NCBI RefSeq assembly: GCF_907163105.1
Contig: NZ_OU015321.1
Coordinates: 310,001 to 374,000, forward strand
Length of the DNA stretch: 64,000 bases
From: Cloacibacterium caeni
GTDB lineage: Bacteria; Bacteroidota; Bacteroidia; Flavobacteriales; Weeksellaceae
Direction: 5' to 3'
Position numbers and translations under genes: made by a program. The notes under the pieces are model-generated. The model searched no databases. It was not told the DNA's origin and was given only the letters and a program-made list of their open reading frames with translations. This document shows, piece by piece, positions 10,334 to 17,770 of the stretch (within the stretch, counting starts at the first letter, position 1; every line of letters begins with the position of its first letter).

Positions 10334-10749
10334 AATCAGTTCTTGAATCTTGCAAATTTAAGAAAAATTAAATTCTTTTTTAAATTAAAAAATTGTCTAA
10401 TAATCGTTGATGAGAATATAGTTTTATGATAGAATTTTTAACATTTTAATTGTTATTGTCATATTTAGAAAACTATTTTTAGTTGAATAAAAAAATTGAA
10501 ACATTGGTTTGTAAAAAAAATAAAATTAAGAATAGGAATTTTTACAAGTGGAAGTAAATTAACAATTAACCGGTCTGTTATCGTTTATGATTTGAGGTTA
10601 AAAAAATTGTGAAGATAGTGTTTGTTAATAATTTAATATAAACCAATTATTGCTGTTAATTTCTAAATAAAAAATCACGTTTTTTAAAAAATGTGATTTT
10701 TTTTTATTTTGTATTGAAAAAAAGATTATTTTTATTTACACAAGCTTAG
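10334..10749. other. Intergenic region between glnS and the response regulator
   Basis: About 490 very AT-rich bases separate the two divergent genes. They hold the upstream region of glnS, an orphan hairpin with a T run (10671-10705) and, at the right edge, the palindrome and promoter of the response regulator. No protein-coding potential was seen. Confidence 0.5.
10671..10705 (+). terminator. Orphan terminator-like hairpin
   Basis: AAAATCACG followed by a T stretch pairs with an A stretch followed by TGTGATTTT (15-bp arms with almost no loop), and a T run follows. No gene lies upstream on this strand, so it could end a short unannotated RNA or simply block read-through towards the signalling operon. 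Confidence 0.4.
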
Positions 10750-10765
10750 TTACACAAAAGTGTAA
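10750..10765. promoter_or_regulatory. Palindromic operator, copy 1
   Basis: TTACACAAAAGTGTAA is a perfect 6-4-6 dyad. An identical copy lies at 13775-13790, just after the histidine kinase gene. Both abut the TTG of a Bacteroidota promoter, which is the place expected for an activator site. The likely ligand is the LuxR-type regulator encoded 55 bases downstream. Confidence 0.6.
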
Positions 10766-10796
10766 TTGGTTATTACAATATTTCTATTGAAATTTG
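10766..10796 (+). promoter_or_regulatory. Promoter of the response-regulator operon
   Basis: TTG at 10766-10768, a 20-base spacer, and GAAATTTG at 10789-10796 (one mismatch to TAnnTTTG). It follows the palindrome without a gap. The expected RNA start is near 10802, leaving an ~18-nt leader before the ATG at 10820. The weak -7 box suits a promoter that needs an activator. Confidence 0.5.
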
Positions 10797-10819
10797 TAAT
10801 GAACAAACGATGAAAATAT

Positions 10820-11452
10820 ATGTCAATCTCAGTAGCTATCGTAGAAGACGAGAAGCATTACAACAATGCGCTCAAAAAGATCATTGATTATGATGCAGAT
10901 TTGCATTGTATAGGTCAATTTTATTCTGGTAAAGCAGCTCTTGTTTCCTTACAAGAGATTCATCCTGATGTGGTTTTAATGGATATTAAACTTCCTGATA
11001 TGAGCGGGATAGAAGTCATCGCCCAAATATTAGATACATTGCCTGCTACTCGATTTATGATGTGTACGAGTTTTGAAGATGACTTGCACATTTATGAAGC
11101 GCTAAAAGTAGGAGCCACAGGTTATCTAATAAAAGGAGAAAGCATGGACAAGATTATTGCCTCTATTAAAGATGCCTATAAAGGCGGTGCTCCGATGAGT
11201 TTCGGGGTGGCAAAAAGAGTTCTGCAATATTTTAGAGAAGAAAAAACCAATTTTAATAATCATCTGAATGAACTTTCTAAAACAGAGCATGATATTCTGG
11301 ATCTTCTAGCCAAAGGTCATCTTTATAAGGAAATAGCAGATATAAAAGAAGTTACACTAGATACGGTAAAAAAACATGTAGGAAATATCTATAAAAAACT
11401 GCATGTAAATAATAAAGTAGAAGCAATAAACCTTCTTAAAAATCAAGCATAA
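10820..11452 (+). CDS. NarL/FixJ family response regulator
   Basis: DNA-binding response regulator of 210 residues. The receiver domain has acidic residues Glu9-Asp10 and the phosphoacceptor Asp55 in VVLMDIKLPD, with the conserved Lys in GYLIKGES. The C-terminal LuxR-type helix-turn-helix is LSKTEHDILDLLAKGH...TVKKHVGNIYKKL, about residues 148-205. It is the first gene of an operon ending with a matching HisKA_3 histidine kinase, with a lipoprotein and a membrane protein between. Palindromes on both sides of the operon suggest autoregulation plus control of a small RNA. The stimulus is unknown. Confidence 0.9.
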   Translation: MSISVAIVEDEKHYNNALKKIIDYDADLHCIGQFYSGKAALVSLQEIHPDVVLMDIKLPDMSGIEVIAQILDTLPATRFMMCTSFEDDLHIYEALKVGATGYLIKGESMDKIIASIKDAYKGGAPMSFGVAKRVLQYFREEKTNFNNHLNELSKTEHDILDLLAKGHLYKEIADIKEVTLDTVKKHVGNIYKKLHVNNKVEAINLLKNQA

Positions 11453-11469
11453 AAATCTAAAATCGAACT

Positions 11470-12291
11470 ATGAAAAAAAAATCTACTCTCTATTTTTTAG
11501 GTTACTGTATGATGTTTTTTCTATTATTTTCATGTGGAGACCAGAAAAAATTATCTAAAGATGACCTATTGCTTGCGCATATTCCAATGCCCCCAAAATT
11601 AGATTCTGCAATGAGGCACAGTTTTGATACCGTAACGTATAAAATTCTTAAAAGACTGAATCCTAAAAACGTAAAATCATTTAAAGTAAGTAAGGATAAT
11701 TATTTACAAATGATTGACCAAATTCCTGCTAATGCAGATAGAGTAGCATTTAGTTTTGTTCAATTTAATAAGGTGAAGTTCCCGAATAAATATCAGGAAT
11801 TAACTAAATTTGATGGTTCTCTTTACATGCTTTACTATTATATGGATAAATCTGGCAATAATGTAGGGAATAAAGCTTATGCAATGCTAGATGTAAATAA
11901 CATAGTGGAAGTTTCTGAGGCTGATTACCAAATCATGGAAAATGATTATATCCAAAATATTAAACCTCAAATAGATGCAGTAGTACAAGGTGCTCAAGGA
12001 AATACGCTAAGAGTAAAAATTACCAAAGATGAATTGTTAGCTTACAAAAATAAAGTAACAGCTAAGGCAAATGTCAAAAATTTTAAAATTACACTTGCAC
12101 AGTGGGTAAATTATGAAACCTTGCTCACCTCAACCGAAGCTAATATTTTGAGAAAAAAATTAAAATTGTATAATGATGAAAGTGTTGGTCAAATGACTTT
12201 TATTACAGACTGTCAAAACGCTCAAGGGAGTGATGTAGAAAGTTTGTCTGGTTTTGATTTGAATACTTTTTGTCCTAATGATTGCCCATAA
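11470..12291 (+). CDS. Lipoprotein of unknown function in a two-component operon
   Basis: The protein starts with a lipoprotein signal peptide, MKKKSTLYFLGYCMMFFLLFSC, with a lipobox ending at Cys22. The mature part of about 250 residues is rich in Lys and Asp and shows no domain that I recognise. The ending DLNTFCPNDCP holds two cysteines close together. It follows the response regulator by 17 bases, and its stop codon overlaps the start of the next gene, so the four genes are almost certainly cotranscribed. By position it may sense or present a signal to the membrane protein and kinase; this is inference only. Confidence 0.7.
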   Translation: MKKKSTLYFLGYCMMFFLLFSCGDQKKLSKDDLLLAHIPMPPKLDSAMRHSFDTVTYKILKRLNPKNVKSFKVSKDNYLQMIDQIPANADRVAFSFVQFNKVKFPNKYQELTKFDGSLYMLYYYMDKSGNNVGNKAYAMLDVNNIVEVSEADYQIMENDYIQNIKPQIDAVVQGAQGNTLRVKITKDELLAYKNKVTAKANVKNFKITLAQWVNYETLLTSTEANILRKKLKLYNDESVGQMTFITDCQNAQGSDVESLSGFDLNTFCPNDCP

Positions 12292-12977
12292 TGTTGATAT
12301 TGATAGATAAAATTTTAGATTATACGTATGACATTGTTGTGGCCATAGCAATGATATACTCTATTTATTTATGGGTGAAAAAAGGATATACTGCCAAACA
12401 AAAATATTTTTTCCTCTATTTAGTGGCGGTATTTATTGTAGATGTTTTAGGGCTTGTATTTATAAGAAAAGCTTTTAAGATTCATCAGACTTATTTGTTT
12501 TTCCCATTTATCATATTTTCCATATTGTATTTTAGATATTTTTATATCCAAGATTATAAAAATAAGAAGGACCATTATTTTTTAAATGCTATTGCCGCTA
12601 TTTCTATAGGAATGTCATTGTATTTCCAATTTTCTATTGGTTTTCCAAAATTCAATAATAATGTATTTCTCATGATGATTCTGTTTTTCTTATTAGCGAG
12701 TTTACAGTGGTTTTTATACATTATTAGATTTGTAGATGAGCAGAATATCACAGTAAAACAATCATTTTGGGTAAGTTTTGCCCTTCTTTTTTGGAGTATT
12801 TTTGCTTTGTTCAGAATGTATCTTGGAACATGGTTATATAATTATAATCAAGATATTTTTAATGTGATTAATTTTTTATTTAGTATTTGTAATATCATGA
12901 TGTATTCCTTTTTTATAAAAGGTTTAAGATGTGTAGATTATAATGTTTTACGTACGTTTAACTCTTTTAAAAAATAA
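12291..12977 (+). CDS. Multi-pass membrane protein in a two-component operon
   Basis: About 228 residues with roughly six to seven hydrophobic spans (for example the region IVVAIAMIYSIYLWV, then YFFLYLVAVFIVDVLGLVF, and others to the C-terminus), so it is an inner-membrane protein. I do not recognise a family. The start chosen is the ATG at 12291, which overlaps the TAA of the lipoprotein gene by one base (TAATG), a sign of translational coupling; a TTG at 12282 is possible but less likely. The layout resembles 7TM sensor subunits that work with a separate kinase. Confidence 0.7.
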   Translation: MLILIDKILDYTYDIVVAIAMIYSIYLWVKKGYTAKQKYFFLYLVAVFIVDVLGLVFIRKAFKIHQTYLFFPFIIFSILYFRYFYIQDYKNKKDHYFLNAIAAISIGMSLYFQFSIGFPKFNNNVFLMMILFFLLASLQWFLYIIRFVDEQNITVKQSFWVSFALLFWSIFALFRMYLGTWLYNYNQDIFNVINFLFSICNIMMYSFFIKGLRCVDYNVLRTFNSFKK

Positions 12978-12980
12978 ATT

Positions 12981-13772
12981 TTGACTCAAATTCTACCAGA
13001 CCCAGTATTATTGGTACTTATTTTTGCAATCATTATTCTATTAATGTTTGTAGGGTTTATTATTTTGGTAGTGATGGTGTACAAAAAAAAACAAACAGCA
13101 TTCATTAATGAAAAACTGCTTCAGGAGATAGAACATCGTAACGTAATTCTAGAAAAAGAATTAGAAATTCAGAAAAAAATTCAAGAAGAAAGAGAAAGGA
13201 TTTCTCACGATATGCATGATGATTTGGGTGCAGGAATTTCAGCGCTGAAACTTCAAGCAGAGTTTTTAAAACAAAAAGTGGGAGAACAGCATCTCAAAGA
13301 AGATATAGATGATTTACTTAAGACTTCAGAAGAAATGAATCTCTCGATGCGAGAAATGCTTTGGAGCCTTAATTCTAGTAATGACAATCTGGGAAATTTT
13401 ATGCAATATGTTTCGCTATATGCCGAGAGTTTTTTCAAAAAAACAGATGTTAAAATCAATATTGCCAGAAAAGTAGAACTTCCTGATACTAAATTGAATG
13501 CAGAAATCAGAAGAAATTTCTTCCTCTGTGCTAAAGAAGCGCTAAATAATGTCTATAAACACAGTAAAGCTCAAAATGTAGATATTCTTTTTACACTGAA
13601 AGACCATCTTTTTACCATGGAAATTATAGACGATGGAGTAGGATTAGAAGAGAGTTTAACTTCAGGAAATGGTCTTAATAATATGCAGCGCAGAATTCAG
13701 AATTTGTGTGGTCTTTTTGTCATAAAACCAAGTGAAAAAGGACTGCATTTAGTCTTTGAAATAAAATTGTGA
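12981..13772 (+). CDS. Sensor histidine kinase (HisKA_3 / NarX-DesK type)
   Basis: Partner kinase for the NarL-type regulator of this operon, 263 residues. One transmembrane helix (about residues 8-33) is followed by a short coiled coil and the dimerisation/phosphoacceptor box RERISHDMHDDLG with His79. The HATPase_c domain has the N box in EALNNVYKHSKA and the G box in DDGVGLEE...GNGLNNMQRRI. It has no periplasmic sensor domain, so it must sense through the membrane or through the lipoprotein and membrane protein encoded just before it. The start is a TTG at 12981, four bases after the previous stop. An internal ATG would cut into the membrane helix, so TTG is favoured. Confidence 0.85.
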   Translation: MTQILPDPVLLVLIFAIIILLMFVGFIILVVMVYKKKQTAFINEKLLQEIEHRNVILEKELEIQKKIQEERERISHDMHDDLGAGISALKLQAEFLKQKVGEQHLKEDIDDLLKTSEEMNLSMREMLWSLNSSNDNLGNFMQYVSLYAESFFKKTDVKINIARKVELPDTKLNAEIRRNFFLCAKEALNNVYKHSKAQNVDILFTLKDHLFTMEIIDDGVGLEESLTSGNGLNNMQRRIQNLCGLFVIKPSEKGLHLVFEIKL

Positions 13773-13774
13773 TA

Positions 13775-13790
13775 TTACACAAAAGTGTAA
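13775..13790. promoter_or_regulatory. Palindromic operator, copy 2
   Basis: TTACACAAAAGTGTAA, identical to the site at 10750-10765, begins two bases after the kinase stop codon and directly abuts the TTG of the next promoter. Confidence 0.6.
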
Positions 13791-13821
13791 TTGACTCGTT
13801 ATTCATGGTTTACTACTTTTG
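13791..13821 (+). promoter_or_regulatory. Promoter of a candidate small RNA
   Basis: TTG at 13791-13793, a 20-base spacer and TACTTTTG at 13814-13821 match the Bacteroidota consensus fully. The spacer length and -7 box are the same as those of the tRNA-Phe promoter in this window. Confidence 0.65.
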
Positions 13822-13827
13822 TTACGG

Positions 13828-13908
13828 TAAAAGCAATCATGAAAACATTCTAGAAACACAAGTGAAAAAAACTAACAACCAAACGTCTTAGCAATAAGGC
13901 GTTTTTTT
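13828..13908 (+). ncRNA. Candidate small RNA controlled by the two-component system
   Basis: From the expected start about 6-7 bases after the -7 box to the terminator T run the transcript would be about 80 nt. Its 5' part is A-rich and unstructured, the longest ATG frame in it is four codons, and it ends in a GCAA-loop terminator hairpin. It lies after the kinase gene behind the second copy of the palindrome. No known RNA family was recognised; existence is inferred from promoter plus terminator. Confidence 0.5.
13882..13908 (+). terminator. Terminator of the candidate small RNA
   Basis: AACGTCTTA (13882-13890) pairs with TAAGGCGTT (13895-13903) around a GCAA tetraloop and is followed by a T run. 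Confidence 0.75.
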
Positions 13909-14022
13909 ATGTGTTTAGCATGATTTTTGTAATAATAATTACGAATTCTTATTTCTGTATTTTTAATTAACACTATTGTATAGCAAAGTGACTAATCCTA
14001 AAATAGGTTTACAAGTTTTACA

Positions 14023-14868
14023 TTAAAATACCAATCCGGAAGATATTGATTTTCCGGATTTTTTGTGGATTGTTTCCGGGGTTTTCATCTTCAGACTAAG
14101 ATGTGGTCTTTTGTTGTTGTAAATATAAATACTTTCTTTAACCATTTGTTTTAAATCCTGAATGTTTTTGCATTTATAAATTAAAAATTCCTGCTTCAAT
14201 ATTCCGTTTATTCTTTCTGCCAAAGCATTTTGATAACAATCATAGCCATCTGTCATTGAGGGTTTTATTTTGTTTTCAACAAGTACTTTCTGATACACTT
14301 CTGAGCAATATTGCAATCCCCTGTCTGAGTGATGAATAAGCGGAAGATGTGTTGTTCTGTTTTTAACGGCCATTTTCAGAGCTTTGACTACATTTTCAGC
14401 ATTCATATTTTCACTTAATTCGTAACCCATTATTTTTCTGCTGTAAGCATCCGTAACCAAAGATAAATAACAGACATTCGTTTTGGTTTTTATATAAGTG
14501 ATATCGCTTACAAATACCTGTTCTTTTCTTTTTAGGCAAGTCGTTTTCAAAAGGTTGGGGTGTTTTCTGAGCCAGTGTTTGGAGAAAGTTGTTCTTGTAT
14601 ATCTTTTCTTAGGATAAATAAGCAGGTTTTCTCTTCGTAAATAATTGAACAGCGCATCTCTGCCTATTTTTATCTTTTCAAGCTTGAACTTATTTTTAAG
14701 CAAATAATAAAGTTTTCTTGTTCCTATTCTGGGCTGTTCTAAACGAATCTCCTCAACGAATTGTTTAACTTTCTCCAATTCTTTTTCCCGAACACATACT
14801 CTTTGGCGCTGCTGGTAAATGGCTTGTCTGCTTATCCCAAACAATCTGCAGATTTTGGATAAACTCAA
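14023..14868 (-). CDS. IS3-family transposase OrfB (DDE integrase catalytic domain)
   Basis: Catalytic half of the IS3-type transposase, 281 residues from a TTG codon. An HTH_21-like N-terminal part is followed by an rve integrase core: the first Asp is in VSDITYIKTKTN, the second in HHSDRGLQYCS, and the Glu in NALAERINGILKQEF. The C-terminal YNNKRPHLSLKMKTPE is typical of IS3 elements. It overlaps orfA by four bases and is probably made mainly as an OrfAB fusion by -1 frameshifting at A_AAA_AAG (14907-14913). Confidence 0.9.
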   Translation of the reverse strand: MSLSKICRLFGISRQAIYQQRQRVCVREKELEKVKQFVEEIRLEQPRIGTRKLYYLLKNKFKLEKIKIGRDALFNYLRRENLLIYPKKRYTRTTFSKHWLRKHPNLLKTTCLKRKEQVFVSDITYIKTKTNVCYLSLVTDAYSRKIMGYELSENMNAENVVKALKMAVKNRTTHLPLIHHSDRGLQYCSEVYQKVLVENKIKPSMTDGYDCYQNALAERINGILKQEFLIYKCKNIQDLKQMVKESIYIYNNKRPHLSLKMKTPETIHKKSGKSISSGLVF

Positions 14869-15254
14869 TCCTTTTTCTTGGAGTTGTCTGACTGTTTGGG
14901 CGTAAACTTTTTTCGGATCTGTGTGCCGTATTGCTTGTCGGAGATATCAATCATCATATTGAGAACTTTGGTTTTCAGTTTCTCATCAGCTAATTCTTTC
15001 TCTAATCTTTTAATCTTTTCGGCGGGTGTTTCTTTGGATTGTAACATGGTATGAATGGTGGGTTTGCTCCAATCTAAATTACCATATTTTCTGAGCCAAA
15101 CCAAAACGGTGCTTCTACCTTGGATACCGTAATGTTGTTGTGCCTGTTTGTAAGTGAATTCGCCCTTTTCTACACGGCTTACAATACCTAATTTAAAAGC
15201 CATTGTGTAATCTTGTTGTGTACGCTTTTCTACTGTCTTCTCTCGATTTTCCAT
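14865..15254 (-). CDS. IS3-family transposase OrfA (helix-turn-helix)
   Basis: DNA-binding half of the transposase, 129 residues. The HTH (about 20-70) is in FTYKQAQQHYGIQGRSTVLVW, followed by a leucine-zipper-like coiled coil (KIKRLEKELADEKLKTKVL). Near its 3' end the codons CGA-AAA-AAG place a canonical A_AAA_AAG slippery heptamer at 14907-14913; slipping by -1 joins the frame of orfB without meeting a stop. Confidence 0.9.
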   Translation of the reverse strand: MENREKTVEKRTQQDYTMAFKLGIVSRVEKGEFTYKQAQQHYGIQGRSTVLVWLRKYGNLDWSKPTIHTMLQSKETPAEKIKRLEKELADEKLKTKVLNMMIDISDKQYGTQIRKKFTPKQSDNSKKKD

Positions 15255-15307
15255 AATAAGTCTATTGGGTGTAAACTTATTTTAGGACGGGTCAAAGAAT
15301 TCATTTT

Positions 15308-15339
15308 AGCTTCTGTCTTTTGCAGAAGCTTTTTTTTTT
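15308..15339 (+). terminator. Intrinsic terminator right of the insertion sequence
   Basis: AGCTTCTG pairs with CAGAAGCT, followed by nine T residues. It belongs to no plus-strand gene now present. Before the IS entered, it lay about 100 bases after the small-RNA terminator. Confidence 0.7.
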
Positions 15340-15391
15340 GTTTTATGACAATTATCACGGTCAATTAGAAAAAAGCTACAAGCAATAATCC

Positions 15392-15399
15392 TAACTTTG
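15392..15399 (+). promoter_or_regulatory. -7 element deciding the start of the secreted-protein gene
   Basis: TAACTTTG matches TAnnTTTG. It overlaps an in-frame TTG at 15397, so translation must begin later, at the ATG at 15418. No clear -33 TTG was found. Confidence 0.4.
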
Positions 15400-15417
15400 A
15401 GTTGTAAAACAATAAAA

Positions 15418-16266
15418 ATGAAAAAATTCTATTTTCTTTTTTTAATTTTTGTTGTACAAATCAGTTTTGCACAAGATTTTTTTTATAAAAAAGACGCTTC
15501 ATCCATTCCCATTGTAGGCGAAGAATCCCTTGTGATTTTTGAAAAATCTCCCGTAAATAAATACGAAGAATTAAATGCTGAAAAAAGCATTGGTTCTAGT
15601 TTTCTTCGTTTTTTCGATACCAATCTTAATACGTTTGTGAATTTAAGCTACAAAATCATTAAAAATCAAATTGATAGAGATGTGCTTAAATATACCGATT
15701 CCTTTTCTGCGAAAAGAACCTACCTTTTTGACCAAAGAATTCCTGCTTTTAAAGTAAAAAGAGAAATCGTTACCAAAAATCAAAAGGAAAGATTAACAGC
15801 ATTCTCTGCACAATTTATTCCTGAAATCGTAAAAGGAAATGCTTTGGTTTATCAACTTCACCATATAGAATGCAATGCAAGTGGTGCTAAAGTTTGGGAA
15901 AAAACCAATTTTAATAATTACGAAATCAAAATTAATATTGCTTATCAATCTGGAGGTAAAAAAGAAATCTTCGCTTTCCAAAATGTAAAAGTTCCGCTCG
16001 TGGAAATAGGAAATGCAGAGCAATTTAATGTTTTGGATGAGAATAATGACTATAAATACATTACCGATTTATTCGTCATTCCAGATGATTTTGTTTTGTT
16101 AGAAGTTTTTGTAAGTGTACAAGAAACCAGCGCTTCAAAAGTAAAAGCAGACAAAGTTCAAAGGCTTAAAAATGAATATTCAGATGATTCTAAAAAAATC
16201 GTAGATAAATTGATAAAATATTTAAGAGATAATAAAAAATTACAGAAAGAAGGCAGTCCTGACTAA
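15418..16266 (+). CDS. Secreted protein of unknown function
   Basis: A 282-residue protein with a signal peptide (MKKFYFLFLIFVVQISFAQ). The mature part starts DFFYKKDASSIPIVGEESLV and has alternating short hydrophobic strands, then a Lys-rich helical C-terminus (KVKADKVQRLKNEYSDDSKKIVDKL). I do not recognise a family, and there are no catalytic motifs. It is monocistronic, between the terminator after the IS and a bidirectional terminator. The upstream in-frame TTG is excluded because it lies in the promoter. Confidence 0.6.
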   Translation: MKKFYFLFLIFVVQISFAQDFFYKKDASSIPIVGEESLVIFEKSPVNKYEELNAEKSIGSSFLRFFDTNLNTFVNLSYKIIKNQIDRDVLKYTDSFSAKRTYLFDQRIPAFKVKREIVTKNQKERLTAFSAQFIPEIVKGNALVYQLHHIECNASGAKVWEKTNFNNYEIKINIAYQSGGKKEIFAFQNVKVPLVEIGNAEQFNVLDENNDYKYITDLFVIPDDFVLLEVFVSVQETSASKVKADKVQRLKNEYSDDSKKIVDKLIKYLRDNKKLQKEGSPD

Positions 16267-16373
16267 AATGAAAAACGCTAAGAGGAAATTACTATTAATC
16301 ATTAAAAAATGGATAGATGAACTTTTTATAGATACAGTTTAATCTTTCCATGACTATTAAAACTACTATGTAG

Positions 16374-16399
16374 AAACCTTGAAATAATTTTCAAGGTTT
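16374..16399. terminator. Bidirectional terminator between convergent genes
   Basis: AAACCTTGAAA and TTTCAAGGTTT form an 11-bp stem. It serves the secreted-protein gene on the plus strand and the menC-like gene on the minus strand, whose stop codon touches the hairpin. Confidence 0.75.
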
Positions 16400-17463
16400 T
16401 ATTTTTTATGCCACATTTGGTCGCCTTCTAATTGCAAATGAGTTTCAAAATTATTCGTGAAAAGTGCGCCTGTTCCCAATCCTTGAGGTAAAGGATTTTT
16501 CTTGGTGTAAGTGTACTGGCAAATCGCATTCAAACCAATATTACTTTCTAAAGCAGAAGTAATCCACCAGTTGATTCCTAAACTTTCAGCAATGGCAATC
16601 CATTCATCAGAACCCGAAAATCCACCCACTAAAGCAGGTTTTAGAATAATGTATTGTGGTTTAATGGTTTCTAAAAGTTTCTTTTTCTCTTCAAAATCGA
16701 TTACGCCGATAAGTTCCTCATCTAAAGCAATAGGTGTAGGTGTTTCTGCGCATAATTTAGCCATTTCATTCCAGGGAGCACAGCAATCCGTTGAATTTAT
16801 TTCATCAGTTTCTTGGCTCTTTTTAGTTTTTACTTGGCTCTTCTTTATCGGTTGTTCAATCGAATGAATTTCTAAATCTGCTAATTCTTGTAAAACAATT
16901 GTAGCTTCTTCATAAGAAAAAGCACCATTAGCATCTACTCTGAGTTCCAATTGTTCTTTCGGGAATTTATCTCTGAGTTTTTTGATGATTTCTTTTTCAG
17001 ATTTCCAATCTACCCCGATTTTTAATTTGATGCAGTCAAAACCTTTTGCTAATTTTTCTTCGATTTGAGATTGCATAAAATCTGCATTTCCCATCCAAAT
17101 TAATCCGTTGATTTTTATAGAATCTTTACCATCAGTAAAATCACTCGGAAAATACAAATCTTCGCCATGTTCTATGTTAAGAAGCGCTTGTTCTAATCCA
17201 AAAATAATAGAAGGATAATGCAGCAGTTCTTTTTTTAAAACTTCAAAATCCGAATGGATGTTTTTGCAAAGCCAAGTGAGTTTTTCTTCATAATCAGGAA
17301 CGTCGTCATAACTCAATCCTCTGAAAATGGCACATTCGCCAATTCCTTTTTTGTCATTTTTAGAAATTTCTAAAAGATAAGTTTCCTTAGTGGTAAGAAC
17401 TCCTCTAGAAGTTCCACTGGCTTGTTTAAAGATGAGGTTATGTTGGGTAAATTGAGCGTTCAT
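16399..17463 (-). CDS. menC: o-Succinylbenzoate synthase (enolase superfamily)
   Basis: Dehydrates SHCHC to o-succinylbenzoate in menaquinone synthesis. The enolase-superfamily barrel residues are present: Lys146 and Lys148 in CIKLKIG, Asp177 in RVDANGAF, Glu203 in SIEQP, Asp248 in IALDEE and Lys275 in IILKPALVGG, all in the expected order. It has 354 residues. Between the Glu and the next Asp there is a Lys/Gln/Cys-containing insert (about 206-236, KSQVKTKKSQ..STDCCAPW) unlike the usual tight spacing. The gene begins one base from the stop of the PLDc_N gene, so the two are cotranscribed. A dipeptide epimerase of the same superfamily is a less likely alternative. Confidence 0.8.
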   Translation of the reverse strand: MNAQFTQHNLIFKQASGTSRGVLTTKETYLLEISKNDKKGIGECAIFRGLSYDDVPDYEEKLTWLCKNIHSDFEVLKKELLHYPSIIFGLEQALLNIEHGEDLYFPSDFTDGKDSIKINGLIWMGNADFMQSQIEEKLAKGFDCIKLKIGVDWKSEKEIIKKLRDKFPKEQLELRVDANGAFSYEEATIVLQELADLEIHSIEQPIKKSQVKTKKSQETDEINSTDCCAPWNEMAKLCAETPTPIALDEELIGVIDFEEKKKLLETIKPQYIILKPALVGGFSGSDEWIAIAESLGINWWITSALESNIGLNAICQYTYTKKNPLPQGLGTGALFTNNFETHLQLEGDQMWHKK

Positions 17464-17685
17464 TTAATTTGCTTTTTGTTGGCCTCCAAAAATAAAATAC
17501 AGAATAGAGCCTAAAACGGGCAACAAAAGTACAATTAAAACCCAAATAATTTTATTGGTTGAATCCTTAAAGTTGCTTTTTAAAATGTCAATAAGGGCAA
17601 AAATCCATAAAACAGAAGGCAAAAGAATAATGAACAAAACGAAAACCAAGTGCAGAATAGACAAGGACAAAAAAGTGAGAACCAT
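17464..17685 (-). CDS. PLDc_N domain small membrane protein
   Basis: A 73-residue protein with two hydrophobic helices: FVLFIILLPSVLWIFALIDIL and, after a short loop, IIWVLIVLLLPVLGSILYFIFG. This matches the PLDc_N family, the membrane module that precedes phospholipase D domains in cardiolipin synthases and also occurs alone in Bacteroidota. The function of stand-alone copies is unknown. It directly precedes menC with no spacer. Confidence 0.75.
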   Translation of the reverse strand: MVLTFLSLSILHLVFVLFIILLPSVLWIFALIDILKSNFKDSTNKIIWVLIVLLLPVLGSILYFIFGGQQKAN

Positions 17686-17710
17686 GATGATATTTTGATA
17701 TAAAAATAAT

Positions 17711-17747
17711 AAAAAAATCGTAAAATCAAGAGAGACTTTACGATTTT
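17711..17747 (-). terminator. Terminator of the fructose-1,6-bisphosphatase gene
   Basis: AAAATCGTAAA (17714-17724) pairs with TTTACGATTTT (17737-17747). On the minus strand the stem is followed by a T run, 24 bases after the fbp stop. Confidence 0.75.
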
Positions 17748-17770
17748 ATAATCAGCAATTTTATAAATTT

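Larger units (their letters stand above)
13989..15294 (-). mobile_element. IS3-family insertion sequence (1306 bp)
   Basis: The ends are 25-bp imperfect inverted repeats: 13989-14013 (starting TGACTAATCCTAAAATA) and 15270-15294 (reading inward TGACCCGTCCTAAAATA). They are flanked by a 3-bp target duplication, AAG, at 13986-13988 and 15295-15297. Inside are overlapping orfA and orfB on the minus strand. All parts look intact, so it may still be active. Confidence 0.9.

Noticed and set aside
12282-12290. TTG start of the membrane protein in the two-component operon
   Set aside because: The ATG at 12291 overlaps the preceding stop (TAATG), a better coupled start.
14765-14950. A separate 61-codon gene within the insertion sequence
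   Set aside because: It lies in a third frame across orfA and orfB and has no similarity to any protein known to me; orfA/orfB explain the region.
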